NCBI GenBank assembly: GCA_022565365.1
Contig: JAIUMW010000004.1
Coordinates: 1 to 43,013 of the forward strand
Source of the DNA: Oceanicaulis sp.
GTDB lineage: Bacteria; Pseudomonadota; Alphaproteobacteria; Caulobacterales; Maricaulaceae
Reading direction: 5' to 3'
Length of the DNA stretch: 43,013 nt
In this document: positions 16,738 through 26,054 of the stretch, piece by piece
How positions within the stretch are numbered: the first letter of the stretch is position 1
Layout of the letters: every line of letters begins with the position of its first letter
Made by a program: the position numbers and the translations under genes
Notes under the pieces: model-generated
What the model was told of the DNA's origin: nothing
Databases searched by the model: none
The model's input: the letters and a program-made list of their open reading frames with translations, nothing else

Positions 16738-18396
16738 ATGGCAAAAGACTCGGTGACCCTGATCAATTCCCGCTCCAAAGGCGAGGTGCGCTATGACGGC
16801 GCCGGCGAGACATCGCTGAACGATACCGCCGTGGCCAGCGCGCCCGACAACGCGGTGACAACGCCGGACGCGCCGGCGCAAGGGGCTCCGGTCGCCGCCG
16901 CTGCGGACGACGGCTCGGGCTGTCATGCCGGCGCCGAGAAAATGCGCGCCCAGGCCAAGGCATCGGGCGCGTCAGAAATTCTCGAGCAATACGAGAAAGA
17001 CTATCCCAAGGGTCCCCACGACCAGCCGCAATCCATGTGCCCGGCCTTCGGCTCGCTGCGCGTGGGCCTGCGCATGCGCCGCACCGCGACGATCCTGTCG
17101 GGCTCGGCCTGCTGCGTGTACGGGCTGACTTTCACCTCGCACTTCTACGGCGCGCGCCGGACGGTGGGCTATGTGCCGTTCAATTCCGAGACCCTGGTCA
17201 CCGGCAAGCTGTTCGAGGACATCCGCGACGCGGTCTATGACATGGCCGACCCGGCCAATTACGACGCCATCGTGATCACCAATCTGTGCGTCCCGACCGC
17301 GTCGGGCGTGCCGCTGCGGCTGCTGCCCAAGGAAATCAACGGCGTGCGCATTATCGGCATCGACGTGCCGGGATTTGGCGTGCCGACCCATGCCGAGGCC
17401 AAGGACGTGCTGGCTGGCGCCATGCTCAATTATGCCCGCACCGAAGCCGCGCGCGGCCCGGGGCAGGCGCCCGACCGTCCGCGCGACGAGCGCCCCACCG
17501 TGACGCTGCTGGGCGAAATGTTCCCGGCGGATCCTGTGGTGATCGGCCGCCTGCTGGAGCCCATGGGCCTGGGCGCGGGACCGGTGGTCCCGACGCGCGA
17601 ATGGCGCGAGCTTTATGCCGCGCTCGACAGCCAGGTCGTGGGCGCGATCCATCCCTTCTACACAGCCTCCATCCGCGAGTTCAAAGCCGCCGGACGCGCC
17701 ATTGTCGGCTCTGCGCCGGTGGGCCGCGACGGCACGGCGGCCTGGCTGGAAGCCATCGGCGCGGCGGCCAATGTCTCCAACGCCAAGATCGAAGCGGCCA
17801 AGCAGGCCGTCCTGCCCGCCATCGAGGGCGCGCTGAAGGCCAAGCCGATCAAGGGCCGCATCACGCTGTCGGGTTATGAGGGCTCGGAATTGCTGGTGGC
17901 GCGCCTGCTGGTCGAAAGCGGCGCGGACGTGCGCTATGTGGGCACGGCCTGCCCCAAAACGCCCTGGTCAGCCGATGATCTGGAATGGCTGAAAGCCAAG
18001 GGCGTGCACGTCCAGTTCCGCGCGTCGCTGGAACAGGACATGGCGGCCTTCCGCGAATTCAAGCCTGACCTCGCCATCGGCACGACGCCCGTCGTGCAGG
18101 CGGTCAAAGAGACCGGGACCCCGTCGCTCTACTTCACCAATCTCATTTCCGCCCGCCCCCGGATGGGTCCGGCAGGCGCCGGCTCGCTGGCCGAAGTGGT
18201 CAATGCGGCCATGGGCTCCAAGCACCGCTTCGACACCATGCGCGACTTCTTTGAAGGCGTGGGAACCGGCCATGCGGCCGGGGTGTGGGAAGACACGCCT
18301 GAAGACAGCCGCACCTTCCGTATGAAGGAAGCGCGCAAGCGGTTCAGCGCCGAAAAGGCCCGTGAAAAAGCGATCGAGGCGCCCACAGGATGTTAG
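16738..18396 (+). CDS. bchY: Chlorophyllide a reductase subunit BchY
   Basis: BchY is the NifD-like subunit of chlorophyllide a reductase, forming the catalytic heterotetramer with BchZ. Family landmarks are [39 protein letters not shown] and [21 protein letters not shown], which contain the cluster cysteines. At 552 residues it is somewhat long because of an alanine-rich N-terminal stretch of about 60 residues before the conserved part. I chose the ATG at 16738 after GGGGCGGCGG. The TTG at 16723 overlaps bchX and is less likely. The stop overlaps the bchZ start. Confidence 0.95.
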   Translation: MAKDSVTLINSRSKGEVRYDGAGETSLNDTAVASAPDNAVTTPDAPAQGAPVAAAADDGSGCHAGAEKMRAQAKASGASEILEQYEKDYPKGPHDQPQSMCPAFGSLRVGLRMRRTATILSGSACCVYGLTFTSHFYGARRTVGYVPFNSETLVTGKLFEDIRDAVYDMADPANYDAIVITNLCVPTASGVPLRLLPKEINGVRIIGIDVPGFGVPTHAEAKDVLAGAMLNYARTEAARGPGQAPDRPRDERPTVTLLGEMFPADPVVIGRLLEPMGLGAGPVVPTREWRELYAALDSQVVGAIHPFYTASIREFKAAGRAIVGSAPVGRDGTAAWLEAIGAAANVSNAKIEAAKQAVLPAIEGALKAKPIKGRITLSGYEGSELLVARLLVESGADVRYVGTACPKTPWSADDLEWLKAKGVHVQFRASLEQDMAAFREFKPDLAIGTTPVVQAVKETGTPSLYFTNLISARPRMGPAGAGSLAEVVNAAMGSKHRFDTMRDFFEGVGTGHAAGVWEDTPEDSRTFRMKEARKRFSAEKAREKAIEAPTGC

Positions 18397-19844
18397 TGCT
18401 CGATCACGACAGGGCTGGCGGCTATTGGGGCGCGGTGTACGTTTTCACCGCGGTGAAGGGCCTGCAGGTCATCATCGACGGTCCGGTGGGTTGCGAAAAC
18501 CTGCCGGTGACGTCGGTGCTGCACTATACCGACGCGCTGCCGCCGCATGAGCTGCCCATCGTGGTCACCGGGCTCGGTGAAGACGAAATGGGCGCGGGCA
18601 CCGAAGAGGCCATGAAGCGCGCCCACGAGACGCTGGAGCCCGACCTGCCGGCCGTGGTGGTCACCGGCTCCATCGCCGAAATGATCGGCGGCGGCGTGAC
18701 GCCTGAAGGCCTGAATATTCACCGCTTCCTGCCGCGCACGATCGACGAGGATCAGTGGCAGAGCGCGGACCGCGCGCTTTTATGGCTGTGGACCGAGTAC
18801 GGCGCCAAGCACGGCAAGCGGCCCAAGGCGAAGAAACGCGCCGACGGCGCCAAGCCGCGCGTCAATATCATCGGCCCGGCCTATGGCATGTTCAACATGC
18901 CCTCGGACCTGGCCGAAATCCGCCGCCTGGTCGAAGGCATCGGCGCAGAGGTCAACATGGTCATGCCGCTGGGCAGCCATCTGGCCAACATGCCGCGCCT
19001 GGTCGATGCAGATGTGAATATCTGCATGTACCGCGAGTTCGGGCGGCTTCTGTGCGAAGCGCTGGATGCGCCGTATCTGCAGGCGCCCATCGGCCTGCAC
19101 TCCACCACAAAATTCCTGCGCAAGCTGGCTGAATTGCTGGAGCTGGACGCCGAGCCGTTTATCGAGCGCGAGCGCCACACCACGATCAAGCCGCTGTGGG
19201 ATTTGTGGCGGTCGGTGACCCAGGACTTCTTTGGCACCGCCAGCTTTGCGGTGGTGGCCAACGAGACCTATGCCCGGGGCCTGAAGCATTTCCTCCACGA
19301 GGAGATGGGCCTGCCGTGCAGTTTCGCCTTCTCCCGGCGCGCCGGGGTGAAGCCGGATAACGCCGCGGTGCGTCAGGCGATCAAGGACACGCCGCCCTTC
19401 ATCATGTTCGGCAGCTTTAATGAGCGGATGTATCTGGCCGAGACCGGCGGACGCTCGCGCTTCATCCCGGCCTCCTTCCCCGGCGCCGTGATCCGCCGGC
19501 ATACCGGCACACCCTTCATGGGCTATTCGGGCGCCACCTATCTGATCCAGGAAACCTGCAACGCGCTGTTTGACGCGCTGTTCCACATCCTGCCGCTCGG
19601 TGCCGACATGGACCGCGCGCCGGCCACGCCCGCGCGCCTCGCCCGCGAGCTCGCCTGGGACAGTGATGCGCGCGACGCCATGGACGATCTGGTCGAGCGC
19701 CAGCCGATTCTCACCCGCATCTCCGCCGCCAAGAGGCTGCGCGACGCCGCCGAGGCGAACGCAAGGCGCGACGGCGCCAGCACGGTAACCTGCGCCCATG
19801 TTCAGGGCGCGGAGCGGTTCCTTCTGGAAGGGCAAGGTGCATGA
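18390..19844 (+). CDS. bchZ: Chlorophyllide a reductase subunit BchZ
   Basis: BchZ is the NifK-like subunit of chlorophyllide a reductase. The 484-residue protein begins [19 protein letters not shown] and carries the conserved [19 protein letters not shown] with a cluster cysteine, [12 protein letters not shown] and a late [11 protein letters not shown]. The ATG overlaps the bchY stop by seven bases. It ends 126 bp before pufB, in a gap with strong stem-loops and no pufQ-like gene. Confidence 0.96.
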   Translation: MLVLDHDRAGGYWGAVYVFTAVKGLQVIIDGPVGCENLPVTSVLHYTDALPPHELPIVVTGLGEDEMGAGTEEAMKRAHETLEPDLPAVVVTGSIAEMIGGGVTPEGLNIHRFLPRTIDEDQWQSADRALLWLWTEYGAKHGKRPKAKKRADGAKPRVNIIGPAYGMFNMPSDLAEIRRLVEGIGAEVNMVMPLGSHLANMPRLVDADVNICMYREFGRLLCEALDAPYLQAPIGLHSTTKFLRKLAELLELDAEPFIERERHTTIKPLWDLWRSVTQDFFGTASFAVVANETYARGLKHFLHEEMGLPCSFAFSRRAGVKPDNAAVRQAIKDTPPFIMFGSFNERMYLAETGGRSRFIPASFPGAVIRRHTGTPFMGYSGATYLIQETCNALFDALFHILPLGADMDRAPATPARLARELAWDSDARDAMDDLVERQPILTRISAAKRLRDAAEANARRDGASTVTCAHVQGAERFLLEGQGA

Positions 19845-19869
19845 GCGCGCCCGCGCCCTTCCATTCTCG

Positions 19870-19898
19870 TTTCCGGACCGGCCCTGCCGGCCCGGGAA
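19870..19898 (+). other. GC-rich stem-loop between bchZ and pufB
   Basis: An imperfect hairpin with arms CCGGACCGGC and GCCGGCCCGG and loop CCT has one A·C mismatch, and T/A pairs extend it outward (TTT against AAA, with one bulged G). It lies just after bchZ and is not followed by a T run. It therefore looks like an mRNA-processing or decay-protecting structure, or a partial attenuator, rather than a clean terminator. Confidence 0.55.
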
Positions 19899-19931
19899 AC
19901 TGTCGCGGCGCCTTTTGCCGCGATTTCACCG

Positions 19932-19950
19932 GCTGCGGACGTTCCGCAGC
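19932..19950 (+). other. Perfect 8-bp stem-loop just upstream of pufB
   Basis: GCTGCGGA-CGT-TCCGCAGC forms a perfect 8-bp stem with a three-base loop. Its end lies 20 bp before the pufB ATG, just before the sequence TATGGAGTAAAG that supplies the pufB ribosome site. It could mark the 5' end of a processed puf mRNA or tune pufB translation. The role is inferred from position only. Confidence 0.55.
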
Positions 19951-19970
19951 GCCTTATGGAGTAAAGTCTC

Positions 19971-20111
19971 ATGAGTGACTCAATGTCCGGACTTTCTGAA
20001 AACGAGGCGAAGGAGTTCCACAAGATCTTCGTCACGAGTTTCATCGGATTCACTGTCATCGCCGTCATCGCCCACGTTCTCGTGTGGGTGTGGCGTCCGT
20101 GGCTCGGTTAG
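19971..20111 (+). CDS. pufB: LH1 light-harvesting beta polypeptide (PufB)
   Basis: This 46-residue LH1 beta chain is too short to be listed in the track except within a longer shadow frame. It begins [20 protein letters not shown] and has one transmembrane helix. It ends with the family hallmark [14 protein letters not shown], in which the histidine ligates B875 bacteriochlorophyll and WRPW closes the helix. A GGAG ribosome site lies nine bases upstream. pufA follows after 12 bp. Together they build the antenna ring around the reaction centre in the intracytoplasmic or inner membrane. Confidence 0.96.
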   Translation: MSDSMSGLSENEAKEFHKIFVTSFIGFTVIAVIAHVLVWVWRPWLG

Positions 20112-20123
20112 GAGAACGAAATC

Positions 20124-20306
20124 ATGTGGAAAATTTGGCTTCTGTTCGATCCGCGCCGGGCGATTATCGCGCTCTTCGTGTTCCTTTTCACACTGGCGAT
20201 GCTGATCCATTTCATCCTGCTCTCTAGCGACAGGTACAACTGGATCGACGGCGCAGCTGGTGGCGGCATGGCCTCCATCACCGCGACCGAGTCCGTTTAT
20301 CTCTAG
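20124..20306 (+). CDS. pufA: LH1 light-harvesting alpha polypeptide (PufA)
   Basis: This is a 60-residue LH1 alpha chain. It starts [14 protein letters not shown], typical of LH1 alpha. The single transmembrane helix contains the bacteriochlorophyll-ligating histidine in [14 protein letters not shown], with the aromatic YNW that contributes to the near-infrared shift. A GGAGAACG ribosome site precedes the ATG. The stop codon is embedded in the first of two hairpins that separate pufBA from pufLM. Confidence 0.96.
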   Translation: MWKIWLLFDPRRAIIALFVFLFTLAMLIHFILLSSDRYNWIDGAAGGGMASITATESVYL

Positions 20307-20337
20307 CGAGTTGACGGGCGCTTGACGCCGTCACTAG
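20303..20337 (+). other. Stem-loop at the pufA stop codon
   Basis: CTAG at 20303 pairs with CTAG at 20334, and inside it GACGGGCG pairs with CGCCGTC apart from one bulged G. The pufA stop codon TAG forms part of the outer stem. It is the first of two hairpins in the 144-bp pufA-pufL gap and probably contributes to the 3' protection of a pufBA transcript. Confidence 0.5.
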
Positions 20338-20396
20338 CGGGCGGCGAGCCAGACGCAAACGCGCGATCTGGTCAATCCTGACGGCCGTACAGCGGG

Positions 20397-20417
20397 GCCG
20401 GGCGCAATGCGCCCGGC
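20397..20417 (+). other. pufA-pufL intercistronic mRNA-stability hairpin
   Basis: GCCGGGCGC-AAT-GCGCCCGGC is a perfect 9-bp GC stem with a three-base loop and no following T run. In Rhodobacter capsulatus an intercistronic stem-loop at this same position blocks 3'-5' decay and lets the pufBA segment accumulate above pufLM, giving many LH1 subunits per reaction centre. The conserved position supports the same role here; the effect itself is inferred. Confidence 0.75.
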
Positions 20418-20450
20418 GCCGCCCGGACGACCGATAACGGAGATAGTGCA

Positions 20451-21272
20451 ATGGCATTATTGAGTTACGAGCGCAAATATCGGGTCCGCGGCGGAACGCT
20501 GATCGGCGGAGATCTGTTTGATTTCTGGATAGGTCCGTTCTTTGTCGGCTTCTTCGGCGTGACAACGATCTTCTTCTCGGTGCTCGGCACCGGGCTCATC
20601 TTTTTCGCCGCCTCGCTCGGCGATACATGGAATCCCTGGCTGATCGACATTCAGCCGCCTGACGTCAGCTACGGGCTCGCCCTGGCGCCGATGCGAGAGG
20701 GCGGTTTGTGGCAAATCATCACCATCTGCGCGACTGGCGCGTTCATATCGTGGGCGCTGCGAGAGGTGGAAATCTGCCGCAAGCTGGGCATTGGCTATCA
20801 CGTGCCCATCGCTTTTGGTGTCGCGATCTTCGCCTTTGTGACCCTCAACATCTTCCGGCCCATGCTCCTGGGCGCCTGGGGGGAAGGGTTCCCCTACGGC
20901 ATCATGAGCCACCTCGATTGGGTCTCGAACGTGGGCTACGCCTACGTGAACTTCCACTACAACCCGGCGCACATGATCGCGGTGAGCTTCTTCTTCATCA
21001 CGACCTTCGCCCTGGGCCTTCACGGCGCACTGGTTCTGTCGGCGACCAATCCGGGCAAGGGCAAGACCGTGAAGACGCCGGACCACGAGGACACTTTCTT
21101 CCGCGACATCCTGGGCTATTCGATCGGCCCGCTGGGGATCCACCGGTTGGGCCTGTTCCTGGCGCTGTCCGCCGGATTCTGGAGTGCAGTCTGCATCATC
21201 ATCTCCGGACCGTGGGTCCGGTCATGGGTGGACTGGTGGGATTGGTGGCGCGAGCTGCCGATCTGGAGCTGA
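20451..21272 (+). CDS. pufL: Photosynthetic reaction centre L subunit (PufL)
   Basis: PufL is one of the two core transmembrane subunits of the type II reaction centre. It has 273 residues and five helices. It begins [20 protein letters not shown]. The special-pair and iron-binding regions are intact: [24 protein letters not shown] with a ferrous-iron histidine, and LGIHRLGLF with the second. HEDTFFRD holds the acidic residues for proton delivery to QB. A GGAGATAG ribosome site precedes the ATG. Ten bases separate it from pufM. Confidence 0.98.
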   Translation: MALLSYERKYRVRGGTLIGGDLFDFWIGPFFVGFFGVTTIFFSVLGTGLIFFAASLGDTWNPWLIDIQPPDVSYGLALAPMREGGLWQIITICATGAFISWALREVEICRKLGIGYHVPIAFGVAIFAFVTLNIFRPMLLGAWGEGFPYGIMSHLDWVSNVGYAYVNFHYNPAHMIAVSFFFITTFALGLHGALVLSATNPGKGKTVKTPDHEDTFFRDILGYSIGPLGIHRLGLFLALSAGFWSAVCIIISGPWVRSWVDWWDWWRELPIWS

Positions 21273-21282
21273 GCGGAGACAT

Positions 21283-22215
21283 ATGATGACAACCTATCAA
21301 AACATCTTCACCCAGGTTCAGGTCCGCGGCCCTGTCGAGCAGGGTGTTCACCTGCCGGCCGGCGACGAACCGCGCTATGGCGGGGGCTTCTTCAGCCACC
21401 TCCTCGGCCGGATCGGCAACGCCCAGATCGGTCCGATCTATCTCGGCTTCACCGGTGTCGCCTCGCTTCTGTGCGGCTTCATCGCGATCGAGATTATCGG
21501 CCTGAACATGCTGGCCTCGGTGAACTGGGACCCGCTGGCCTTCGGCCGCGAGTTCTTCTGGCTGACCCTGGATCCTCCGGGGCCTGAATACGGCTTCCAG
21601 CCCTTCGTCCCTCTCAATGAGGGCGGGTGGTACATATTGGCCGGCTTCTTCCTGACCGCCTCGATCCTGCTGTGGGGGGTGCGCACATACCGGCGCGCGA
21701 TCCAGCTGGGCCTGGGCACCCATGTGGCCTGGGCGTTCGCCTCGGCGATCTGGCTCTACCTGGTTCTGGGCTTTATCCGGCCCATGCTGATGGGGGATTG
21801 GTCCCAGGCGGTGCCATTCGGCATTTTCAGCCACCTCGACTGGACCAATAACTTCTCCCTGATCTACGGGAACCTGTTCTACAACCCGTTCCACATGCTC
21901 TCGATCGCCTTCCTGTACGGCTCAGCCCTGCTGTTCGCCATGCACGGCGCGACGATCCTGGCGGTGGGCCGCTTTGGCGGCGATCGCGAGATCGAACAGA
22001 TCAGCGATCGTGGCACCGCCACCGAGCGGGCGGCGCTGTTCTGGCGCTGGACCATGGGCTTCAACGCGACGATGGAATCCATCCACCGTTGGGCCTGGTG
22101 GTTCGCCGTTCTGACCACCCTGACGGGCGGCATCGGCATCCTGATCACGGGCACCGTTGTCGACAACTGGTTCATCTGGGCCAGCGAGAACGGCATCGCG
22201 CGGCCGCTCGACTAA
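21283..22215 (+). CDS. pufM: Photosynthetic reaction centre M subunit (PufM)
   Basis: PufM is the second core subunit of the reaction centre, with 310 residues and five helices. [20 protein letters not shown] carries the special-pair histidine, AMHGATIL and [10 protein letters not shown] the iron ligands. The C-terminus is short ([17 protein letters not shown]), resembling Rhodobacter-type M chains that function without a tetrahaem PufC, and no pufC follows. I chose the first ATG at 21283 (the second is at 21286); the track's longer frame overlaps pufL. A GCGGAG ribosome site precedes it, and a terminator follows. Confidence 0.98.
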   Translation: MMTTYQNIFTQVQVRGPVEQGVHLPAGDEPRYGGGFFSHLLGRIGNAQIGPIYLGFTGVASLLCGFIAIEIIGLNMLASVNWDPLAFGREFFWLTLDPPGPEYGFQPFVPLNEGGWYILAGFFLTASILLWGVRTYRRAIQLGLGTHVAWAFASAIWLYLVLGFIRPMLMGDWSQAVPFGIFSHLDWTNNFSLIYGNLFYNPFHMLSIAFLYGSALLFAMHGATILAVGRFGGDREIEQISDRGTATERAALFWRWTMGFNATMESIHRWAWWFAVLTTLTGGIGILITGTVVDNWFIWASENGIARPLD

Positions 22216-22223
22216 CCTCTAAA

Positions 22224-22241
22224 GCCCCTGCCTTCAGGGGC
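22224..22241 (+). other. Short stem-loop after pufM
   Basis: GCCCCTG-CCTT-CAGGGGC is a perfect 7-bp stem eight bases after the pufM stop. It lacks a T run and sits immediately before a larger terminator. It may protect the 3' end of the pufLM mRNA. Confidence 0.55.
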
Positions 22242-22249
22242 GCTCAACG

Positions 22250-22293
22250 GGCCCCCGGGCGGTGCACTCAAGCACCACCCGGGGGCCTTTTTC
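22250..22293 (+). terminator. Rho-independent terminator of the puf superoperon
   Basis: GGCCCCCGGGCGGTGC pairs with GCACCACCCGGGGGCC around a six-base loop, with a single C·A mismatch in 16 pairs, and is followed by TTTTTCTT. It is the clearest terminator in the window and ends the crtEF-bchCXYZ-pufBALM transcription unit where it meets the convergent idi end. Confidence 0.9.
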
Positions 22294-22308
22294 TTGTGCG
22301 GTGGTCAA

Positions 22309-22411
22309 GAGCGCAATCCGAAAAGTGGGAACCGGTTTTCGGAAATAGTTGCGCTCCAGATGATAGAGCTGGAGCGTGCGGCCTGACGCTGTCAGGCCGG
22401 ATAACGCTCTA
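22309..22411. repeat. RIME-like two-palindrome intergenic element
   Basis: Two adjacent palindromes fill this stretch. The first (22309-22356) has arms GAGCGCAA and TTGCGCTC and an inner CCGAAAA/TTTTCGG pair around GTGGGAACCGG. The second (22372-22409) has arms GAGCGT and ACGCTC and an inner GGCCTGAC/GTCAGGCC pair. The total length near 100 bp, the two-palindrome design and the CCGAAAAGTGGGAACCGGTTTTCGG-like core match repeats dispersed through alphaproteobacterial genomes, such as the RIME elements of rhizobia. It abuts the idi stop codon, which reads CTCTAG like the end of many such elements. Confidence 0.75.
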
Positions 22412-22975
22412 GCGGGTGAGGCCCAGCGCGTCCCAGCGTTGGAGATAAATGCGCAGCCAGGGCGCAAAGATCTGCGGCGTCGCAGCGATCTCACGCGTCA
22501 GCGCCTCGCGGGTCACCCAGCGCACCTCTGACACTTCCAGCGGATCGAGATCGAAGGACAGGGCGCGCCGGTCCACGTCCGCACGAAACATGCGCACGCG
22601 TTCATGCTCGACCAGTCCGCCGCCCACATCAGCACGGTAGGTGGTCAGGGCGATTTCAGTGAGTTCGAGATCCAGGCCCAGCTCTTCAATCAGACGCCGG
22701 CGGGCGCTGGCGCCCGCGTCCTCGCCCCAGTCGGGATGGGTGCAGCAGGCATTCGCCCACAGCCCGGCGCAATGATACTTGGCCGCCGCCCGGCGCTGCA
22801 GGAGTGTCTCGGCGCCATCAAACACAAACACCGAGACAGCATCGTGCAACAGGCCCTCGCGATGCGCTTTCAGCTTCTCCACAGGGAAGCGCGCGTCGTC
22901 GGGGCCGATGGCCGATATGATGCGATCGTCCGGACCGGAGGTCAGGCGACGTTGAATTTGCGGTGCAGGGCGCAT
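22409..22975 (-). CDS. idi: Isopentenyl-diphosphate delta-isomerase, type 1 (Idi)
   Basis: Idi interconverts isopentenyl and dimethylallyl diphosphate, supplying CrtE. The 188-residue protein is a Nudix-fold type 1 isomerase. Visible landmarks are [34 protein letters not shown] with the catalytic cysteine, and the Nudix-like RRRLIEELG. The ATG at 22975 overlaps the end of hemA by 34 bp; an in-frame GTG just before EKLKAH is a weak alternative. It is the last gene of the bchF superoperon. In Rhodobacter clusters idi usually follows bchP, so the position here is different. Confidence 0.93.
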   Translation of the reverse strand: MRPAPQIQRRLTSGPDDRIISAIGPDDARFPVEKLKAHREGLLHDAVSVFVFDGAETLLQRRAAAKYHCAGLWANACCTHPDWGEDAGASARRRLIEELGLDLELTEIALTTYRADVGGGLVEHERVRMFRADVDRRALSFDLDPLEVSEVRWVTREALTREIAATPQIFAPWLRIYLQRWDALGLTR

Positions 22976-24162
22976 TCCGACCAGATTTCCGACAGGGCGG
23001 TGATAAGGCGATCAATATCCGCATCGCTATGAACCGGCGACGGCGTCACACGCAAACGCTCGGCGCCTTTGGGCACGGTGGGATAGTTGATCGGCTGCAC
23101 ATAAATGCCGTGCTGGCTCATCAGCCAGTCGCTGATGCGTTTGCACTTGACCGGATCGCCCACCATCACCGGCACGATATGACTGGGGTTATCCAGCGTT
23201 GGAATGCCCATTGAGGCGAGCTTGGCGCGCACACGGCGCACATTGCGGCGCTGGCGCTGGCGCTCCATGTCGGAGACCTTGAGATAGCGCACCGCCGCCA
23301 GCGCGCCGGCCGCCACGGCCGGCGGCAGGGCGGTGGTGAAAATGAAGCCCGAGGAGAAGGACCGCACGAAATCGCAGAGCGCCGCCGAGCCGGCGATATA
23401 GCCGCCCATCACGCCGTAGGCCTTGCCCAGCGTGCCCTCGATCAGGGTGACGCGGTCCATCAGGCCTTCGCGCTCGGCGATGCCGCCGCCGCGCGGGCCG
23501 TACAGACCCACCGCGTGCACGTCATCAAGATAGGTCATGGCGCCATGGCGCTCGGCCACGTCGCAGATCTCGGCGATGGGGGCGATGTCGCCGTCCATGG
23601 AATAGACCGATTCAAACGCCACCAGCTTGGGTGCGTCGGGATCAAGCTGGCTCAGACGGCGGTCGAGATCATCAGGATCATTGTGCGCGAACACATGCTT
23701 TTCCGCCCGCGAATGGCGGATGCCCTCGATCATCGAGGCATGGTTTTGCGCGTCCGACAGCACGATGCATCCAGGAATGCGCGCCGCCAGCGTGCCCAGG
23801 GTCGCCCAGTTGGACACATAGCCTGATGTGAACAAAAGCGCGGCTTCCTTGCCGTGCAGATCGGCCAGCTCGCGCTCCAGCAGCACGTGATAATGATTGG
23901 TGCCTGAAATATTGCGCGGCCCCCCGGCGCCGGCGCCGCAGCGCTCCAGCGCCTCATGCATGGCGTCGAGCACGACGGCGTTCTGGCCCATGCCCAGATA
24001 GTCGTTCGAGCACCACACCGTCACTTCGGTCTCGATATCGTCCTCATGGCGCGTGGCCACGGGGAAGGCGCCCTTGCGCCGCTCGATGTTGTTGAAGACG
24101 CGGTAATTGCCTTCAGCCTTGAGGCTGGACAGCTCGTCTTCGAAAAAACCCTGGAAGTCCAT
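22942..24162 (-). CDS. hemA: 5-aminolevulinate synthase (HemA)
   Basis: HemA is the PLP enzyme of the C4 (Shemin) pathway, condensing glycine and succinyl-CoA to 5-aminolevulinate, the precursor of haem and bacteriochlorophyll. The 406-residue length is typical. The N-terminus [15 protein letters not shown] is characteristic, and SNDYLGMGQ, the [12 protein letters not shown] aspartate region and the Schiff-base lysine in EGTLGKAYG (Lys247) are present. I chose the ATG at 24162, preceded by GGGAGGG; the track extends it into puhE flanking sequence. Its inclusion in the bch/puh superoperon would tie precursor supply to photosynthetic gene expression. Confidence 0.97.
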   Translation of the reverse strand: MDFQGFFEDELSSLKAEGNYRVFNNIERRKGAFPVATRHEDDIETEVTVWCSNDYLGMGQNAVVLDAMHEALERCGAGAGGPRNISGTNHYHVLLERELADLHGKEAALLFTSGYVSNWATLGTLAARIPGCIVLSDAQNHASMIEGIRHSRAEKHVFAHNDPDDLDRRLSQLDPDAPKLVAFESVYSMDGDIAPIAEICDVAERHGAMTYLDDVHAVGLYGPRGGGIAEREGLMDRVTLIEGTLGKAYGVMGGYIAGSAALCDFVRSFSSGFIFTTALPPAVAAGALAAVRYLKVSDMERQRQRRNVRRVRAKLASMGIPTLDNPSHIVPVMVGDPVKCKRISDWLMSQHGIYVQPINYPTVPKGAERLRVTPSPVHSDADIDRLITALSEIWSECALHRKFNVA

Positions 24163-24176
24163 GATGTTCCCTCCCC

Positions 24177-24953
24177 TCACAGATCGGGTGAGCGGCGCGG
24201 GTCGCGCGCCGGTAAAAGCCAACGCCACAGCGCTGCGTCAGGCAGCGGCAGGGCCAGAAACAGGTGTTCGATCACCCCCAGGACCGCAAGCGTCCCCAGA
24301 AGAGCGAAGGCGGCGGCCTCAAACGGAGAGGCGGCGGTGGCGGCGCTCCACATCAGAGCCCCGGCCAGCACGGCGATCACGCTTGTGGTGATCACAAAGA
24401 ACCCCCCGGCCGGGCGGGGGCTGAAATAGCTGCGCAGATGGCCAAGCCGTCCGGGCAGGAACTGGTCAGTGAAGTGGGGCGCGCCCAGGAAGAGATTGAA
24501 CTTCGAGCTGAGGCGCAGGGCGAACAGGAGCACGAAGAGCTGCAGCGCCACCATATTGGCCGCGCCGATGCTCATGAGCGCCATCACCACGACGGTGGCC
24601 GCAATGGCCAGCTCATGATGCATCAGCGTCGCCGCAGCGGCCCGGAAGCGCGGCCAGCCGGTCAGATTGTCCGGGCAGGGCTTGCGGTTGGGGCCGGTGA
24701 GATAGCCGAACAGGAAGCTCATCTCATGCCACGCCCACAGCGTCAGCGCGCATAACGCCCCGGCATAAGCGCCCAGCGGCGTCGTCAGGTCACGCACCAG
24801 CCACAGGCCGGCGAGGCTCCCCACCGCCAGCACGCTGACGATGACCATGGCGGCGCGGCGCGAGCGCTCAGAGCGCTCGCCCAGCATCAATATGGCTCCG
24901 GTGGAGATCCACCAGAGCGCCAGCGTGGCGAGGATGGGGGCGACCAGGCTCAT
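24177..24953 (-). CDS. puhE: Photosynthetic complex assembly protein PuhE (DUF3623)
   Basis: This is a 258-residue polytopic membrane protein with about seven hydrophobic segments. The stretch [22 protein letters not shown] and the [29 protein letters not shown] segment are characteristic of PuhE, annotated as photosynthetic complex assembly protein 2. PuhE is linked to reaction-centre and bacteriochlorophyll accumulation in Rhodobacter capsulatus, but its exact activity is unresolved. It lies between acsF and hemA with gaps of only 12 and 14 bp, so it is part of the same transcript. Confidence 0.93.
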   Translation of the reverse strand: MSLVAPILATLALWWISTGAILMLGERSERSRRAAMVIVSVLAVGSLAGLWLVRDLTTPLGAYAGALCALTLWAWHEMSFLFGYLTGPNRKPCPDNLTGWPRFRAAAATLMHHELAIAATVVVMALMSIGAANMVALQLFVLLFALRLSSKFNLFLGAPHFTDQFLPGRLGHLRSYFSPRPAGGFFVITTSVIAVLAGALMWSAATAASPFEAAAFALLGTLAVLGVIEHLFLALPLPDAALWRWLLPARDPRRSPDL

Positions 24954-24965
24954 GCGCGCAGCTCG

Positions 24966-26054
24966 CTACCAGACCGGGGCCAGACGGATGTCGTCGGGCA
25001 GTTCGTGGCGCTGGACCGGGTGCAGATACAGGCTGACAAAGGTGGTGAAGGCCTGGAAGCCGGCGAGGCCGCGCTTGATCCCGCCCATGAACCCGCCTTG
25101 CGCCTTGGCGTCTTCCATGCGGCCCATGATCACGCGCATGCGCTCAAGGCCGGCGCGGAATTTCGGGCTGTCAGTGTCCAGCGTCAGCGGGAAAACCTGC
25201 CGGGTGATCTCGGTGGTCAGGCGGAAGACCTGGTGGTCGTACTCGGTGGGGTCCACGCCCAGCGCCGCATGGAAGTGCGGGCGCGCGTGATCGCGCACAT
25301 ACATGGTCGAATAGACCGCCACCAGGAAGAAGCGGATCCACAGCTTGTTCATGCCGCGCAGAAGGTGCGGATTGGCCCGCATGATCAGGGCGAACGCCTC
25401 GCCATGGCGGAACTCGTCGTTACACCATTCCTTGAACCAGTTGAAAATCGGGTGGAACTGGTATTCCGGATTCCGCTCGAGCTGGCGGTAGATCGTGATG
25501 TAGCGCGCATAGCCGATCTTCTCCGACAGATACGTCGCATACAGAATGAATTTCGGCTTGAAGAAGGTGTATTTCTTGGTCTTGGTCAGGAAGCCGAGAT
25601 CGACGCCAATCCCGTAATCTTTCAGACACGTGTTGATGAAACCGGCATGGCGGCTTTCGTCGCGCGCCATCATCTTGAACAGCTTGCGCATGTCGGGATT
25701 TTTCGTGTTCTTCACGATCTCCCCGTACAGCACGCAGCCGGAAAATTCGGACGTCAGCGAACTCACAAGGAAGTCGACAAACTCCTTGCGCAGACCCTCA
25801 GGCAGGCTCATCAGCGCATTGTCGAACGCCTCGGTGCGTTTGAAATGGCCGCGATTGGGATCGGCTTCCATTTCCGCGATCAGCTTGTCCCACTCGGCGC
25901 GTACCGGCTCGACCTGAAGCGCGTCCATCTCGTTGAAGTCAGTGGTGTAGAAGCGCGGGCTCAGAATGGTGTCAGTCTGGGCCAGACGGGTGGATTCGTT
26001 GGGCTCCTGGCGCGCGCGTGGCGCGGCGGCCGTGTCGAGGGTCGCGGTGTTCAT
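24966..26054 (-). CDS. acsF: Mg-protoporphyrin IX monomethyl ester oxidative cyclase (AcsF)
   Basis: AcsF is the diiron, oxygen-dependent cyclase that forms the isocyclic ring E, giving divinyl protochlorophyllide. The 362-residue protein shows ferritin-like diiron ligand motifs: [31 protein letters not shown] and [12 protein letters not shown] (two ExxH-type pairs). I chose the ATG at 26054 ([10 protein letters not shown]), overlapping the stop of orf97; the track start lies inside that gene. No anaerobic cyclase bchE is present in the window, so bacteriochlorophyll synthesis as encoded here requires oxygen. Confidence 0.96.
   Translation of the reverse strand: MNTATLDTAAAPRARQEPNESTRLAQTDTILSPRFYTTDFNEMDALQVEPVRAEWDKLIAEMEADPNRGHFKRTEAFDNALMSLPEGLRKEFVDFLVSSLTSEFSGCVLYGEIVKNTKNPDMRKLFKMMARDESRHAGFINTCLKDYGIGVDLGFLTKTKKYTFFKPKFILYATYLSEKIGYARYITIYRQLERNPEYQFHPIFNWFKEWCNDEFRHGEAFALIMRANPHLLRGMNKLWIRFFLVAVYSTMYVRDHARPHFHAALGVDPTEYDHQVFRLTTEITRQVFPLTLDTDSPKFRAGLERMRVIMGRMEDAKAQGGFMGGIKRGLAGFQAFTTFVSLYLHPVQRHELPDDIRLAPVW

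Noticed and set aside
19901-19918. TGT start of a possible PpsR site before pufB
   Set aside because: The right half is TGC rather than ACA and there is no palindromic core; no credible PpsR site was found upstream of pufB.
19841-19978. 45-codon frame between bchZ and pufB as a possible pufQ
   Set aside because: It has no hydrophobic segment, is made largely of hairpin sequence and does not resemble PufQ; the coupling at both ends may be chance. Kept only as a remark in a finding.
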